In this document: positions 23,801 to 33,924 of the stretch, in pieces
How positions within the stretch are numbered: the first letter of the stretch is position 1
Layout of the letters: every line of letters starts with the position of its first letter
Source: Pisaster brevispinus
Taxonomy: Eukaryota > Echinodermata > Asteroidea > Forcipulatida > Asteriidae
NCBI GenBank assembly: GCA_023634235.1
Contig: JAMKCF010000045.1
Span: 248,001 to 312,000 of the forward strand
Length of the DNA: 64,000 bases
Direction of reading: 5' to 3'
The notes under the pieces: generated by a model
Seen by the model: only the letters and a program-made list of their open reading frames with translations
Told to the model about the DNA's origin: nothing
The model's database searches: none
Program-made: the position numbers and the translations under genes

Positions 23801-25962
23801 GCCTTGTAGGTGATTTGACCCTCCTTATTTTGTGTTTGTCTTTTTGACAGCAAAAACGAGTTGGAGATGTTTTGCGGGGAGTTTGTAGCGTCCCCGCTTG
23901 CTGGTCTCTTCCGGTGTGAAACCTGCCCTAATCGGCCGTAAAAGTCTAATTTTCGGATGCGGGGATACCTAAGGAAGAGTCAGGTAAAAAAAATATCTCT
24001 CTAGCCCCCCTAGAACGGGAGTTATTCCCAAACTCACCTGGAATTTATTCCGGGTCATTACCCCGGCCGGCGAGACCTTGCTTCGCAGCCGGCCCCTGGG
24101 ATTTTTCAATTTCTGTTTGGGGTAGGCCTAACATCTAGGCCGCTCGCCTCGCCTACAGAACCGTCAGCAACCCCAAACTCATGGGAGAGATAGCCCTTGA
24201 GACGGGCTTTCCAGTGGTATAAAACTTGTGCTAATCCGATGATGCCTTGAGGGTGATTTGACCCTCCTTATTTTGTGTTTGTCTTTTTGACAGCAAAAAC
24301 GAGTTGGAGATGTTTTGCGGGGAGTTTGTAGCGTCCCCTCTTGCTGGTCGCTTCCGGTGTGAAACCTGCCCTCATCGGCCGTAAAAGTCTAATTTTCGGA
24401 TGCGGGGATACCTAAGGAAGAGTCAGGTAAAAAAATTATCTCTCTAGCCCCCCTAGAACGGGAGTTATTCCCAAACTCACCTGGAATTTATTCCGGGTCA
24501 TTACCCCGGCCGGCGAGACCTTGCCTCGCAGCCGGCCCCTGGGATTTTTCAATTTCTGTTAGGGGTAGGCCTAACATCTAGGCCGCTCGCCTCGCCTACA
24601 GAACAGTCAGCGACCCCAAACTCATGGGAAAGATAGCCCTTGAGACGGGCTTTCCAGTGGTATAAAACTTGTGCTAATCCGATGATGCCTTGAGGGTGAT
24701 TTGACCCTCCTTATTTTGTGTTTGTCTTTTTGACAGCAAAAACGAGTTGGAGATGGTTTGCGGGCAGTTTGTAGCGTCCCCGCTTGCTGGTCTCTTCCGG
24801 TGTGAAACCTGCCCTCATCGGCCGTAAAAGTCTAATTTTCGGATGCGGGGATACCTAAGGAAGAGTCAGGTAAAAAAAAATTCTCTCTAGCCCCCCTAGA
24901 ACGGGAGTTATTCCCAAACTCACCTGGAATTTATTCCGGGTCATTACCCCGGCCGGCGAGACCTTGCTTCGCAGCCGGCCCCTGGGATTTTTCAATTTCT
25001 GTTAGGGGTAGGCCTAACATCTAGGCCGCTTGCATCGCCTACAGAACCGTCAGCGACCCTAAACTCATGGGAGAGATAGCCCTTGAGACAAGCTTTCCAG
25101 TGGTATAAAACTTGTGCTAATCCGATGATGCCTTGAGGGTGATTTGACCCTCCTTATTTTGTGTTTGTCTTTTTGACAGCAAAAACGAGTTGGAGATGTT
25201 TTGCGGGGAGTTTGTAGCGTCCCCGCTTGCTGGTCTCTTCCGGTGTGAAACCTGCCCTCATCGGCCGTAAAAGTCTAATTTTCGGATGCGGGGATACCTA
25301 AGGAAGAGTCAGGTAAAAAAATTATCTCTCTAGCCCCCCTAGAACGGGAGTTATTCCCAAACTCACCTGGAATTTATTCCGGGTCATTACCCCGGCCGGC
25401 GAGACCTTGCTTCGCAGCCGGCCCCTGGGATTTTTCAATTTCTGTTAGGGGTAGGCCTAACATCTAGGCCGCTCGCCTCGCCTACAGAACAGTCAGCGAC
25501 CCCAAACTCATGGGAGAGATAGCCCTTGAGACGGGCTTTCCAGTGGTATACAACTTGTGCTAATCCGATGATGCCTTGAGGGTGATTTGACCCTCCTTAT
25601 TTTGTGTTTGTCTTTTTGACAGCAAAAACGAGTTGGAGATGTTTTGCGGGAGTTTGTAGCGTCCCCGCTTGCTGGTCTCTTCCGGTGTGAAACCTGCCCT
25701 CATCGGCCGTACAAGTCAAATTTTCGGATGCGGGGATACCTAAGGAAGAGTCAGGTAAAAAAAATATATCTCTAGCCCCCCTAGAACGGGAGTTATTCCC
25801 AAACTCACCTGGAATTTATTCCGGGTCATTACCCCGGCCGGCGAGACCTTGCTTCGCAGCCGGCCCCTGGGATTTTTCAATTTCTGTTAGGGGTAGGCCT
25901 AACATCTAGGTCGCTCGCCTCGCCTACAGACCCGTCAGCAACCCCAAACTCATGGGAGAGAT

Positions 25963-25979
25963 AGCCCTTGAGACGGGCT
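25963..25979. repeat. Inverted repeat at monomer boundary (5-bp stem, 7-nt loop)
   Basis: AGCCC (25963-25967), loop 'ttgagac', GGGCT (25975-25979). Present in most monomers. It is broken in 'gagacaagct' monomers (10724, 11167, 14267) and in 'acggtct' monomers (1, 444), with no compensating change in the other arm. Confidence 0.75.
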
Positions 25980-25988
25980 TTCCAGTGG

Positions 25989-25995
25989 TATAAAA
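25989..25995 (+). promoter_or_regulatory. TATA-like element in each monomer (candidate only)
   Basis: 'TATAAAA' inside 'gtggtataaaacttg' is a full match to a eukaryotic TATA box and is kept in almost every copy. Exceptions include 'gtatacaac' (about 25547) and 'ggtttaaaac' (about 46363). Conservation alone means little in a homogenised array, and I see no clear initiator or gene downstream. Transcription would have to be shown. Confidence 0.25.
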
Positions 25996-26019
25996 CTTGT
26001 GCTAATCCGATGATGCCTT

Positions 26020-26037
26020 GAGGGTGATTTGACCCTC
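26020..26037. repeat. Inverted repeat GAGGGT/ACCCTC (6-bp stem)
   Basis: GAGGGT (26020-26025), loop 'gatttg', ACCCTC (26032-26037). Nearly universal. Variants 'gagcgt' (near 7676, 9447, 12989) and 'ccctgc' (many monomers at 29-51 kb) weaken it. No monomer was seen in which both arms changed to restore pairing. Confidence 0.75.
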
Positions 26038-26059
26038 CTTATTTTGTGTTTGTCTTTTT

Positions 26060-26199
26060 GACAGCAAAAACGAGTTGGAGATGTTTTGCGGGGAGTTTGT
26101 AGCGTCCCCGCTTGCTGGTCTCTTCCGGTGTGAAACCTGCCCTCATCGGCCGTAAAAGTCTAATTTTCGGATGCGGGGATACCTAAGGAAGAGTCAGGT
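26060..26199 (+). other. Exon-like interval on the plus strand (weak)
   Basis: The pyrimidine-rich 'tttgtgtttgtctttttgacag' type tract (AG at 26063-26064), with 'ctaat' 60 bp upstream, resembles a 3' splice site. 133 bp later 'gtcag|gtaaaa' (donor after 26197) resembles a 5' splice site. If a long read-through transcript of the array exists, this could be a cryptic exon. No coding potential is seen in it. Confidence 0.15.
26088..26111. repeat. Inverted repeat GCGGGGA/TCCCCGC (7-bp stem)
   Basis: GCGGGGA (26088-26094), 10-nt loop 'gtttgtagcg', TCCCCGC (26105-26111). The outer pair is lost in 'gtccccactt' monomers, and further pairs in 'gtcccctctt' and 'gttttgagggg' monomers. The T8 variant of the five-monomer HOR lies in the loop. 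Confidence 0.8.
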
Positions 26200-26251
26200 A
26201 AAAAAATTATCTCTCTAGCCCCCCTAGAACGGGAGTTATTCCCAAACTCAC
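26183..26251 (-). other. Splice-like 69-bp GT-AG interval on the minus strand
   Basis: Read on the minus strand, 'CCAG|GTGAGT' (plus 26246-26255) matches the 5' splice-site consensus. 69 bp further on, a T-rich stretch (T7) plus 'ctgactcttccttag' ends in AG at plus 26183-26184, a good 3' splice site; 'ctgac' could serve as a branch site but is close to the AG. Variants mostly keep the signals: 'cctcagg' still gives TGAG, and 'cttacctgg' gives GTAAGT. No conserved open frame crosses it, so it may be chance in a non-coding repeat. Confidence 0.25.
26200..26208. repeat. Variable A-run
   Basis: The run after 'caggt' is A7 followed by 'ttatctc' in most copies. Variants are A8 with 'tatatctc' (about 9182, 12725, 25757, 28418, 35506 and the trimer block), A9 with 'ttctctc' (for example 4252, 10511, 10956), and a shorter run at 6053. 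It is the most length-variable site in the monomer and a useful HOR marker. Confidence 0.85.
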
Positions 26252-26253
26252 CT

Positions 26254-26280
26254 GGAATTTATTCCGGGTCATTACCCCGG
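26254..26280. repeat. Overlapping inverted repeats GGAAT/ATTCC and CCGGG/CCCGG
   Basis: GGAAT-tt-ATTCC (26254-26265) is close to a perfect palindrome. It shares two bases with CCGGG (26264-26268), loop 'tcattac', CCCGG (26276-26280). Both are well conserved across the window. They could form alternative small hairpins. Confidence 0.75.
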
Positions 26281-26308
26281 CCGGCGAGACCTTGCTTCGC
26301 AGCCGGCC
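26279..26308. repeat. Inverted repeat GGCCGGC/GCCGGCC (7-bp, all GC)
   Basis: GGCCGGC (26279-26285), 16-nt loop, GCCGGCC (26302-26308). This is the strongest predicted stem in the monomer. In the 1-6.5 kb family 'cctgcgag' breaks it. The right inversion junction at 20820 lies in its equivalent. Confidence 0.8.
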
Positions 26309-26338
26309 CCTGGGATTTTTCAATTTCTGTTAGGGGTA

Positions 26339-26355
26339 GGCCTAACATCTAGGCC
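26339..26355. repeat. Inverted repeat GGCCTA/TAGGCC (6-bp stem)
   Basis: GGCCTA (26339-26344), loop 'acatc', TAGGCC (26350-26355). The 'catat' variant of the 45-51 kb subfamily changes only the loop. The 52.9 kb deletion and the 63.75 kb duplication both break inside this element. Confidence 0.8.
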
Positions 26356-29300
26356 GCTCGCCTCGCCTACAGAACCGTCAGCGACCCCAAACTCATGGGA
26401 GAGATAGCCCTTGAGACGGGCTTTCCAGTGGTATAAAACTTGTGCTAATCCGATGATGCCTTGAGGGTGATTTGACCCTCCTTATTTTGTGTTTGTCTTT
26501 TTGACAGCAAAAACGAGTTGGAGATGTTTTGCGGGGAGTTTGTAGCGTCCCCGCTTGCTGGTCTCTTCCGGTATGAAACCTGCCCTCATCGGCCGTAAAA
26601 GTCTAATTTTCGGATGCGGGGATACCTAAGGAAGAGTCAGGTAAAAAAATTATCTCTCTAGCCCCCCTAGAACGGAAGTTATTCCCAAACTCACCTGGAA
26701 TTTATTCCGGGTCATTACCCCGGCCGGCGAGACCTTGCTTCGCAGCCGGCCCCTGGGATTTTTCAATTTCTGTTAGGGGTAGGCCTAACATATAGGTCGC
26801 TCGCCTCGCCTACAGAACCGTCAGCAACCCCAAACTCATGGGAGAGATAGCCCTTGAGACGGGCTTTCCAGTGGTATAAAACTTGTGCTAATCCGATGAT
26901 GCCTTGAGGGTGATTTGACCCTCCTTATTTTGTGTTTGTCTTTTTGACAGCAAAAACGAGTTGGAGATGTTTTGCGGGGAGTTTGTAGCGTCCCTGCTTG
27001 CTGGTCTCTTCCGGTGTGAAACCTGCCCTCATCGGCCGTAAAAGTCTAATTTTCGGATGCGGGGATACCTAAGGAAGAGTCAGGTAAAAAAATTATCTCT
27101 CTAGCCCCCCTAGAACGGGAGTTATTCCCAAACTCACCTGGAATTTATTCCGGGTCATTACCCCGGCCGGCGAGACCTTGCTTCGCAGCCGGCCCCTGGG
27201 ATTTTTCAATTTCTGTTAGGGGTAGGCCTAACATCTAGGCCGCTCGCCTCGCCTACAGAACAGTCAGCGACCCCAAACTCATGGGAAAGATAGCCCTTGA
27301 GACGGGCTTTCCAGTGGTATAAAACTTGTGCTAATCCGATGATGCCTTGAGGGTGATTTGACCCTCCTTATTTTGTGTTTGTCTTTTTGACAGCAAAAAC
27401 GAGTTGGAGATGTTTTGCGGGGAGTTTGTAGCGTCCCCGCTTGCTGGTCTCTTCCGGTGTGAAACCTGCACTCATCGGCCGTAAAAGTCTAATTTTCGGA
27501 TGCGGGGATACCTAAGGAAGAGTCAGGTAAAAAAATTATCTCTCTAGCCCCCCTAGAACGGAAGTTATTCCCAAACTCATCTGGAATTTATTCCGGGTCA
27601 TTACCCCGGCCGGCGAGACCTTGCTTCGCAGCCGGCCCCTGGGATTTTTCAATTTCTGTTAGGGGTAGGCCTAACATCTAGGCCGCTCGCCTCGCCTACA
27701 GAACCGTCAGCAACCCCAAACTCATAGGAGAGATAGCCCTTGAGACGGGCTTTCCAGTGGTATAAAACTTGTGCTAATCCGATGATGCCTTGAGGGTGAT
27801 TTGACCCTCCTTATTTTGTGTTTGTCTTTTTGACAGCAAAAACGAGTTGGAGATGTTTTGCGGGGAGTTTGTAGCGTCCCCGCTTGCTGGTCTCTTCCGG
27901 TGTGAAACCTTCCCTCATCGGCCGTAAAAGTCTAATTTTCGGATGCGGGGATACCTCAGGAAGAGTCAGGTAAAAAAATTATCTCTCTAGCCCCCCTAGA
28001 ACGGGAGTTATTACCAAACTCACCTGGAATTTATTCCGGGTCATTACCCCGGCCGGCGAGACCTTGCTTCGCAGCCGGCCCCTGGGATTTTTCAATTTCT
28101 GTTAGGGGTAGGCCTAACATCTAGGCCGCTCGCCTCGCCTACAGAACCGTCAGCGACCCCAAACTCATGGGAGAGATAGCCCTTGAGACGGGCTTTCCAG
28201 TGGTATAAAACTTGTGCTAATCCGATGATGCCTTGAGGGTGATTTGACCCTCCTTATTTTGTGTTTGTCTTTTTGACAGCAAAAACGAGTTGGAGATGTT
28301 TTGCGGGGAGTTTGTAGCGTCCCCGCTTGCTGGTCTCTTCCGGTGTGAAACCTGCCCTCATCGGCCGTACAAGTCAAATTTTCGGATGCGGGGATACCTA
28401 AGGAAGAGTCAGGTAAAAAAAATATATCTCTAGCCCCCCTAGAACGGGAGTTATTCCCAAACTCACCTGGAATTGATTCCGGGTCATTACCCCGGCCGGC
28501 GAGACCTTGCTTCGCAGCCGGCCCCTGGGATTTTTCAATTTCTGTTAGGGGTAGGCCTAACATCTAGGCCGCTTGCCTCGCCTAAAGAACAGTCAGCAGC
28601 CCCAAACGCATGGGAGAGATAGCCCTTGAGACGGGCTTTCCAGTGGTATAAAACTTGTGCTAATCCGATGATGCCTTGAGGGTGATTTGACCCTCCTTAT
28701 TTTGTGTTTGTCTTTTTGACAGCAAAAACGAGTTGGAGATGGTTTGCGGGGAGTTTGTAGCGTCCCCGCTTGCTGGTCTCTTCCGGTGTGAAACCTGCCC
28801 TCATCGGCCGTAAAAGTCTAATTTTCGGATGCGGGGATACCTAAGGAAGAGTCAGGTAAAAAAAAATTCTCTCTAGCCCCCCTAGAACGGGAGTTATTCC
28901 CAAACTCACCTGGAATTTATTCCGGGTCATTACCCCGGCCGGCGAGACCTTGCTTCGCAGCCGGCCCCTGGGATTTTTCAATTTCTGTTAGGGGTAGGCC
29001 TAACATCTAGGCCGCTCGCCTCGCCTACAGAACCGTCAGCAACCCCAAACTCATGGGAGAGATAGCCCTTGAGACGGGCTTTCCAGTGGTATAAAACTTG
29101 TGCTAATCCGATGATGCCTTGAGGGTGATTTGACCCGCCTTATTTTGTGTTTGTCTTTTTGACAGCAAAAACGAGTTGGAGATGTTTTGCGGGGAGTTTG
29201 TAGCGTCCCCGCTTGCTGGTCTCTTCCGGTGTGAAACCTGCCCTCATCGGCCGTAAAAGTCTAATTTTCGGATGCGGGGATACCTCAGGAAGAGTCAGGT

Positions 29301-30380
29301 AAAAAAATTATCTCTCTAGCCCCCCTAGAACGGGAGTTATTACCAAACTCACCTGGAATTTATTCCGGGTCATTACCCCGGCCGGCGAGACCTTGCTTCG
29401 CAGCCGGCCCCTGGGATTTTTCAATTTCTGTTAGTGGTAGGCCTAACATCTAGGCCGCTCGCCTCGCCTACAGAACCGTCAGCGACCCCAATCTCATGGG
29501 AGAGATAGCCCTTGAGACGGGCTTTCCAGTGGTATAAAACTTGTGCTAATCCGATGATGCCTTGAGGGTGATTTGACCCTGCTTATTTTGTGTTTGTCTT
29601 TTTGACAGCAAAAACGAGTTGGAGATGTTTTGCGGGGAGTTTGTAGCGTCCCCGCTTGCTGGTCTCTTCCGGTGTGAAACCTGCCCTCATCGGCCGTAAA
29701 AGTCTAATTTTCGGATGCGGGGATACCTAAGGAAGAGTCAGGTAAAAAAATTATCTCTCTAGCCCCCCTAGAACGGGAGTTATTCCCAAACTCACCTGGA
29801 ATTTATTCCGGGTCATTACCCCGGCCGGCGAGACCTTGCTTCGCAGCCGGCCCCTGGGATTTTTCAATTTCTGTTAGGGGTAGGCCTAACATCTAGGCCG
29901 CTCGCCTCGCCTACAGAACCGTCAGCAACCCCAAACTCATGGGAGAGATAGCCCTTGAGACGGGCTTTCCAGTGGTATAAAACTTGTGCTAATCCGATGA
30001 TGCCTTGAGGGTGATTTGACCCTCCTTATTTTGTGTTTGTCTTTTTGACAGCAAAAACGAGTTGGAGATGTTTTGCGGGGAGTTTGTAGCGTCCCCGCTT
30101 GCTGGTCTCTTCCGGTATGAAACCTGCCCTCATCGGCCGTAAAAGTCTAATTTTCGGATGCGGGGATACCTAAGGAAGAGTCAGGTAAAAAAATTATCTC
30201 TCTAGCCCCCCTAGAATGGGAGTTATTCCCAAACTCACCTGGAATTTATTCCGGGTCATTACCCCGGCCGGCGAGACCTTGCTTCGCAGCCGGCCCCTGG
30301 GATTTTTCAATTTCTGTTAGGGGTAGGCCTAACATCTAGGCCGCTTGCCTCGCCTACAGAACCGTCAGCAACCCCAAACT

Positions 30381-32152
30381 CATGGGAGAGATAGCCCTTG
30401 AGACGGGCTTTCCAGTGGTATAAAACTTGTGCTAATCCGATGATGCCTTGAGGGTGATTTGACCCTCCTTATTTTGTGTTTGTCTTTTTGACAGCAAAAA
30501 CGAGTTGGAGATGTTTTGAGGGGAGTTTGTAGCGTCCCCGCTTGCTGGTCTCTTCCGGTATGAAACCTGCCCTCATCGGCCGTAAAAGTCAAATTTTCGG
30601 ATGCGGGGATACCTAAGGAAGAGTCAGGTAAAAAAATTATCTCTCTAGCCCCCCTAGAACGGGAGTTATTACCAAACTCACCTGGAATTTATTCCGGGTC
30701 ATTACCCCGGCCGGCGAGACCTTGCTTCGCAGCCTGCCCCTGGGATTTTTCAATTTATGTTAGGGGTAGGCCTAACATCTAGGCCGCTCGCCTCGCCTAC
30801 AGAACCGTCAGCAACCCCAAACTCATGGGAGAGATAGCCCTTGAGACGGGCTTTCCAGTGGTATAAAACTTGTGCTAATCCGATGATGCCTTGAGGGTGA
30901 TTTGACCCTCCTTATTTTGTGTTTGTCTTTTTGACAGCAAAAACGAGTTGGAGATGTTTTGCGGGGAGTTTGTAGCGTCCCCGCTTGCTGGTCTCTTCCG
31001 GTGTGAAACCTGCACTCATCGGCCGTAAAAGTCTAATTTTCGGATGCGGGGATACCTCAGGAAGAGTCAGGTAAAAAAATTATCTCTCTAGCCCCCCTAG
31101 AACGGGAGTTATTACCAAACTCACCTGGAATTTATTCCGGGTCATTACCCCGGCCGGCGAGACCTTGCTTCGCAGCCGGCCCCTGGGATTTTTCAATTTC
31201 TGTTAGTGGTAGGCCTAACATCTAGGCCGCTCGCCTCGCCTACAGAACCGTCAGCGACCCCAATCTCATGGGAGAGATAGCCCTTGAGACGGGCTTTCCA
31301 GTGGTATAAAACTTGTGCTAATCCGATGATGCCTTGAGGGTGATTTGACCCTGCTTATTTTGTGTTTGTCTTTTTGACAGCAAAAACGAGTTGGAGATGT
31401 TTTGCGGGGAGTTTGTAGCGTCCCCGCTTGCTGGTCTCTTCCGGTGTGAAACCTGCCCTCATCGGCCGTAAAAGTCTAATTTTCGGATGCGGGGATACCT
31501 AAGGAAGAGTCAGGTAAAAAAATTATCTCTCTAGCCCCCCTAGAACGGGAGTTATTCCCAAACTCACCTGGAATTTATTCCGGGTCATTACCCCGGCCGG
31601 CGAGACCTTGCTTCGCAGCCGGCCCCTGGGATTTTTCAATTTCTGTTAGGGGTAGGCCTAACATCTAGGCCGCTCGCCTCGCCTACAGAACCGTCAGCAA
31701 CCCCAAACTCATGGGAGAGATAGCCCTTGAGACGGGCTTTCCAGTGGTATAAAACTTGTGCTAATCCGATGATGCCTTGAGGGTGATTTGACCCTCCTTA
31801 TTTTGTGTTTGTCTTTTTGACAGCAAAAACGAGTTGGAGATGTTTTGCGGGGAGTTTGTAGCGTCCCCGCTTGCTGGTCTCTTCCGGTATGAAACCTGCC
31901 CTCATCGGCCGTAAAAGTCTAATTTTCGGATGCGGGGATACCTAAGGAAGAGTCAGGTAAAAAAATTATCTCTCTAGCCCCCCTAGAATGGGAGTTATTC
32001 CCAAACTCACCTGGAATTTATTCCGGGTCATTACCCCGGCCGGCGAGACCTTGCTTCGCAGCCGGCCCCTGGGATTTTTCAATTTCTGTTAGGGGTAGGC
32101 CTAACATCTAGGCCGCTTGCCTCGCCTACAGAACCGTCAGCAACCCCAAACT
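30381..32152 (+). repeat. Four-monomer HOR, copy 1 (1772 bp)
   Basis: The phase is set at 'catggg'. Markers: 'gttttgagggg' near 30514, 'gcagcctgcccc' near 30730 with 'caatttatgtt', 'cctgcactc' near 31008, 'ttagtggtagg' near 31203, 'ccctgctta' near 31350, and a monomer with 'gtatgaaacc' plus 'agaatggg'. The first three markers return at exactly 1772 bp (4x443) in the next unit. Confidence 0.88.
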
Positions 32153-33924
32153 CATGGGAGAGATAGCCCTTGAGACGGGCTTTCCAGTGGTATAAAACTT
32201 GTGCTAATCCGATGATGCCTTGAGGGTGATTTGACCCTCCTTATTTTGTGTTTGTCTTTTTGACAGCAAAAACGAGTTGGAGATGTTTTGAGGGGAGTTT
32301 GTAGCGTCCCCGCTTGCTGGTCTCTTCCGGTATGAAACCTGCCCTCATCGGCCGTAAAAGTCAAATTTTCGGATGCGGGGATACCTAAGGAAGAGTCAGG
32401 TAAAAAAATTATCTCTCTAGCCCCCCTAGAACGGGAGTTATTACCAAACTCACCTGGAATTTATTCCGGGTCATTACCCCGGCCGGCGAGACCTTGCTTC
32501 GCAGCCTGCCCCTGGGATTTTTCAATTTATGTTAGGGGTAGGCCTAACATCTAGGCCGCTCGCCTCGCCTACAGAACCGTCAGCAACCCCAAACTCATGG
32601 GAGAGATAGCCCTTGAGACGGGCTTTCCAGTGGTATAAAACTTGTGCTAATCCGATGATGCCTTGAGGGTGATTTGACCCTCCTTATTTTGTGTTTGTCT
32701 TTTTGACAGCAAAAACGAGTTGGAGATGTTTTGCGGGGAGTTTGTAGCGTCCCCGCTTGCTGGTCTCTTCCGGTGTGAAACCTGCACTCATCGGCCGTAA
32801 AAGTCTTATTTTCGGATGCGGGGATACCTCAGGAAGAGTCAGGTAAAAAAATTATCTCTCTAGCCCCCCTAGAACGGGAGTTATTCCCAAACTCACCTGG
32901 AATTTATTCCGGGTCATTACCCCGGCCGGCGAGACCTTGCTTCGCAGCCGGCCCGTCGGATTTTTCAATTTCTGTTAGGGGTAGGCCTAACATCTAGGCC
33001 GCTCGCCTCGCCTACAGAACCGTCAGCAACCCCAAACTCATGGGAGAGATAGCCCTTGAGACGGGCTTTCCAGTGGTATAAAACTTGTGCTAATCCGATG
33101 ATGCCTTGAGGGTGATTTGACCCTCCTTATTTTGTGTTTGTCTTTTTGACAGCAAAAACGAGTTGGAGATGTTTTGCGGGGAGTTTGTAGCGTCCCCGCT
33201 TGCTGGTCTCTTCCGGTATGAAACCTGCCCTCATCGGCCGTAAAAGTCTAATTTTCGGATGCGGGGATACCTAAGGAAGAGTCAGGTAAAAAAATTATCT
33301 CTCTAGCCCCCCTAGAATGGGAGTTATTCCCAAACTCACCTGGAATTTATTCCGGGTCATTACCCCGGCCGGCGAGACCTTGCTTCGCAGCCGGCCCCTG
33401 GGATTTTTCAATTTCTGTTAGGGGTAGGCCTAACATCTAGGCCGCTTGCCTCGCCTACAGAACCGTCAGCAACCCCAAACTCATGGGAGAGATAGCCCTT
33501 GAGACGGGCTTTTCAGTGGTATAAAACTTGTGCTAATCCGATGATGCCTTGAGGGTGATTTGACCCTCCTTATTTTGTGTTTGTCTTTTTGACAGCAAAA
33601 ACGAGTTGGAGATGTTTTGCGGGGAGTTTGTAGCGTCCCCGCTTGCTGGTCTCTTCCGGTATGAAACCTGCCCTCATCGGCCGTAAAAGTCTAATTTTCG
33701 GATGCGGGGATACCTAAGGAAGAGTCAGGTAAAAAAATTATCTCTCTAGCCCCCCTAGAATGGGAGTTATTCCCAAACTCACCTGGAATTTATTCCGGGT
33801 CATTACCCCGGCCGGCGAGACCTTGCTTCGCAGCCGGCCCCTGGGATTTTTCAATTTCTGTTAGGGGTAGGCCTAACATCTAGGCCGCTTGCCTCGCCTA
33901 CAGAACCGTCAGCAACCCCAAACT
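32153..33924 (+). repeat. Four-monomer HOR, copy 2 (1772 bp)
   Basis: Same leading monomer types as the preceding unit, but the second monomer has 'gcccgtcggattttt' (about 32951) in place of the 'ttagtggtagg' version, and the 'ccctgctta' monomer is replaced by a second 'gtatgaaacc'/'agaatggg' monomer. The unit length is unchanged, so replacement by gene conversion or a compensating exchange is likely. Confidence 0.85.

Larger units (their letters stand above)
25973..26415 (+). repeat. Reference monomer, 443 bp, closest to consensus
   Basis: This copy carries the majority base at the variable sites I compared, so it serves as the map for the other entries. Order along it: start 'acgggctttcc'; TATA-like element 25989-25995; 'ctaat' 26002-26006; inverted repeat 26020-26037; pyrimidine-rich tract ending in 'gacag' at about 26060-26064; inverted repeat 26088-26111; A7 run 26200-26206; minus-strand donor-like match 26246-26255; overlapping inverted repeats 26254-26308; inverted repeat 26339-26355; terminal 'catgggagagatagcccttgag'. 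It contains about 23 CpG sites. No frame is open along its full length, and its length (3x147+2) shifts any frame at the next copy. Confidence 0.95.
20821..29500 (+). repeat. Forward mosaic related to the 9-16 kb HOR
   Basis: Monomer types known from the 9-16 kb HOR recur in a shuffled order: 'gatggtttgc' at 21208, 22093, 23422 and about 24753; 'gagacaagc' at about 21540 and 25085; 'gtatgaaacc' near 22585 and 26571; 'gcgggag' near 25646; 'gtctgatttt' at about 20846 and 21729. The order no longer follows one fixed period, as expected after repeated unequal exchange. No non-satellite sequence occurs. Confidence 0.85.

Noticed and set aside
25995..26040. Possible hammerhead-type ribozyme as in some amphibian and other satellites
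   Set aside because: 'ccgatgatgcc' resembles the CUGANGA core but lacks the correct bases, and there is no properly spaced GAAA segment and cleavage site.
26183..26260. Spliced-leader or snRNA gene repeat on the minus strand (donor site followed by AATTTTTTT, Sm-site-like)
   Set aside because: The element order is suggestive, but the T7 tract also fits a plain pyrimidine tract, the flanking stems do not match a known snRNA or leader, and the unit shows no conserved leader exon. Kept only as a splice-like signal.
28165..28563. Minus-strand open frame of 132 codons, and many similar 60-132 codon frames on both strands
   Set aside because: They are the same monomer translated again and again. 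Each monomer shifts the frame by two bases, lengths depend on single stop-changing variants (here 'ggaattgattcc' removes a stop), and no recognisable domain or consistent start is present.
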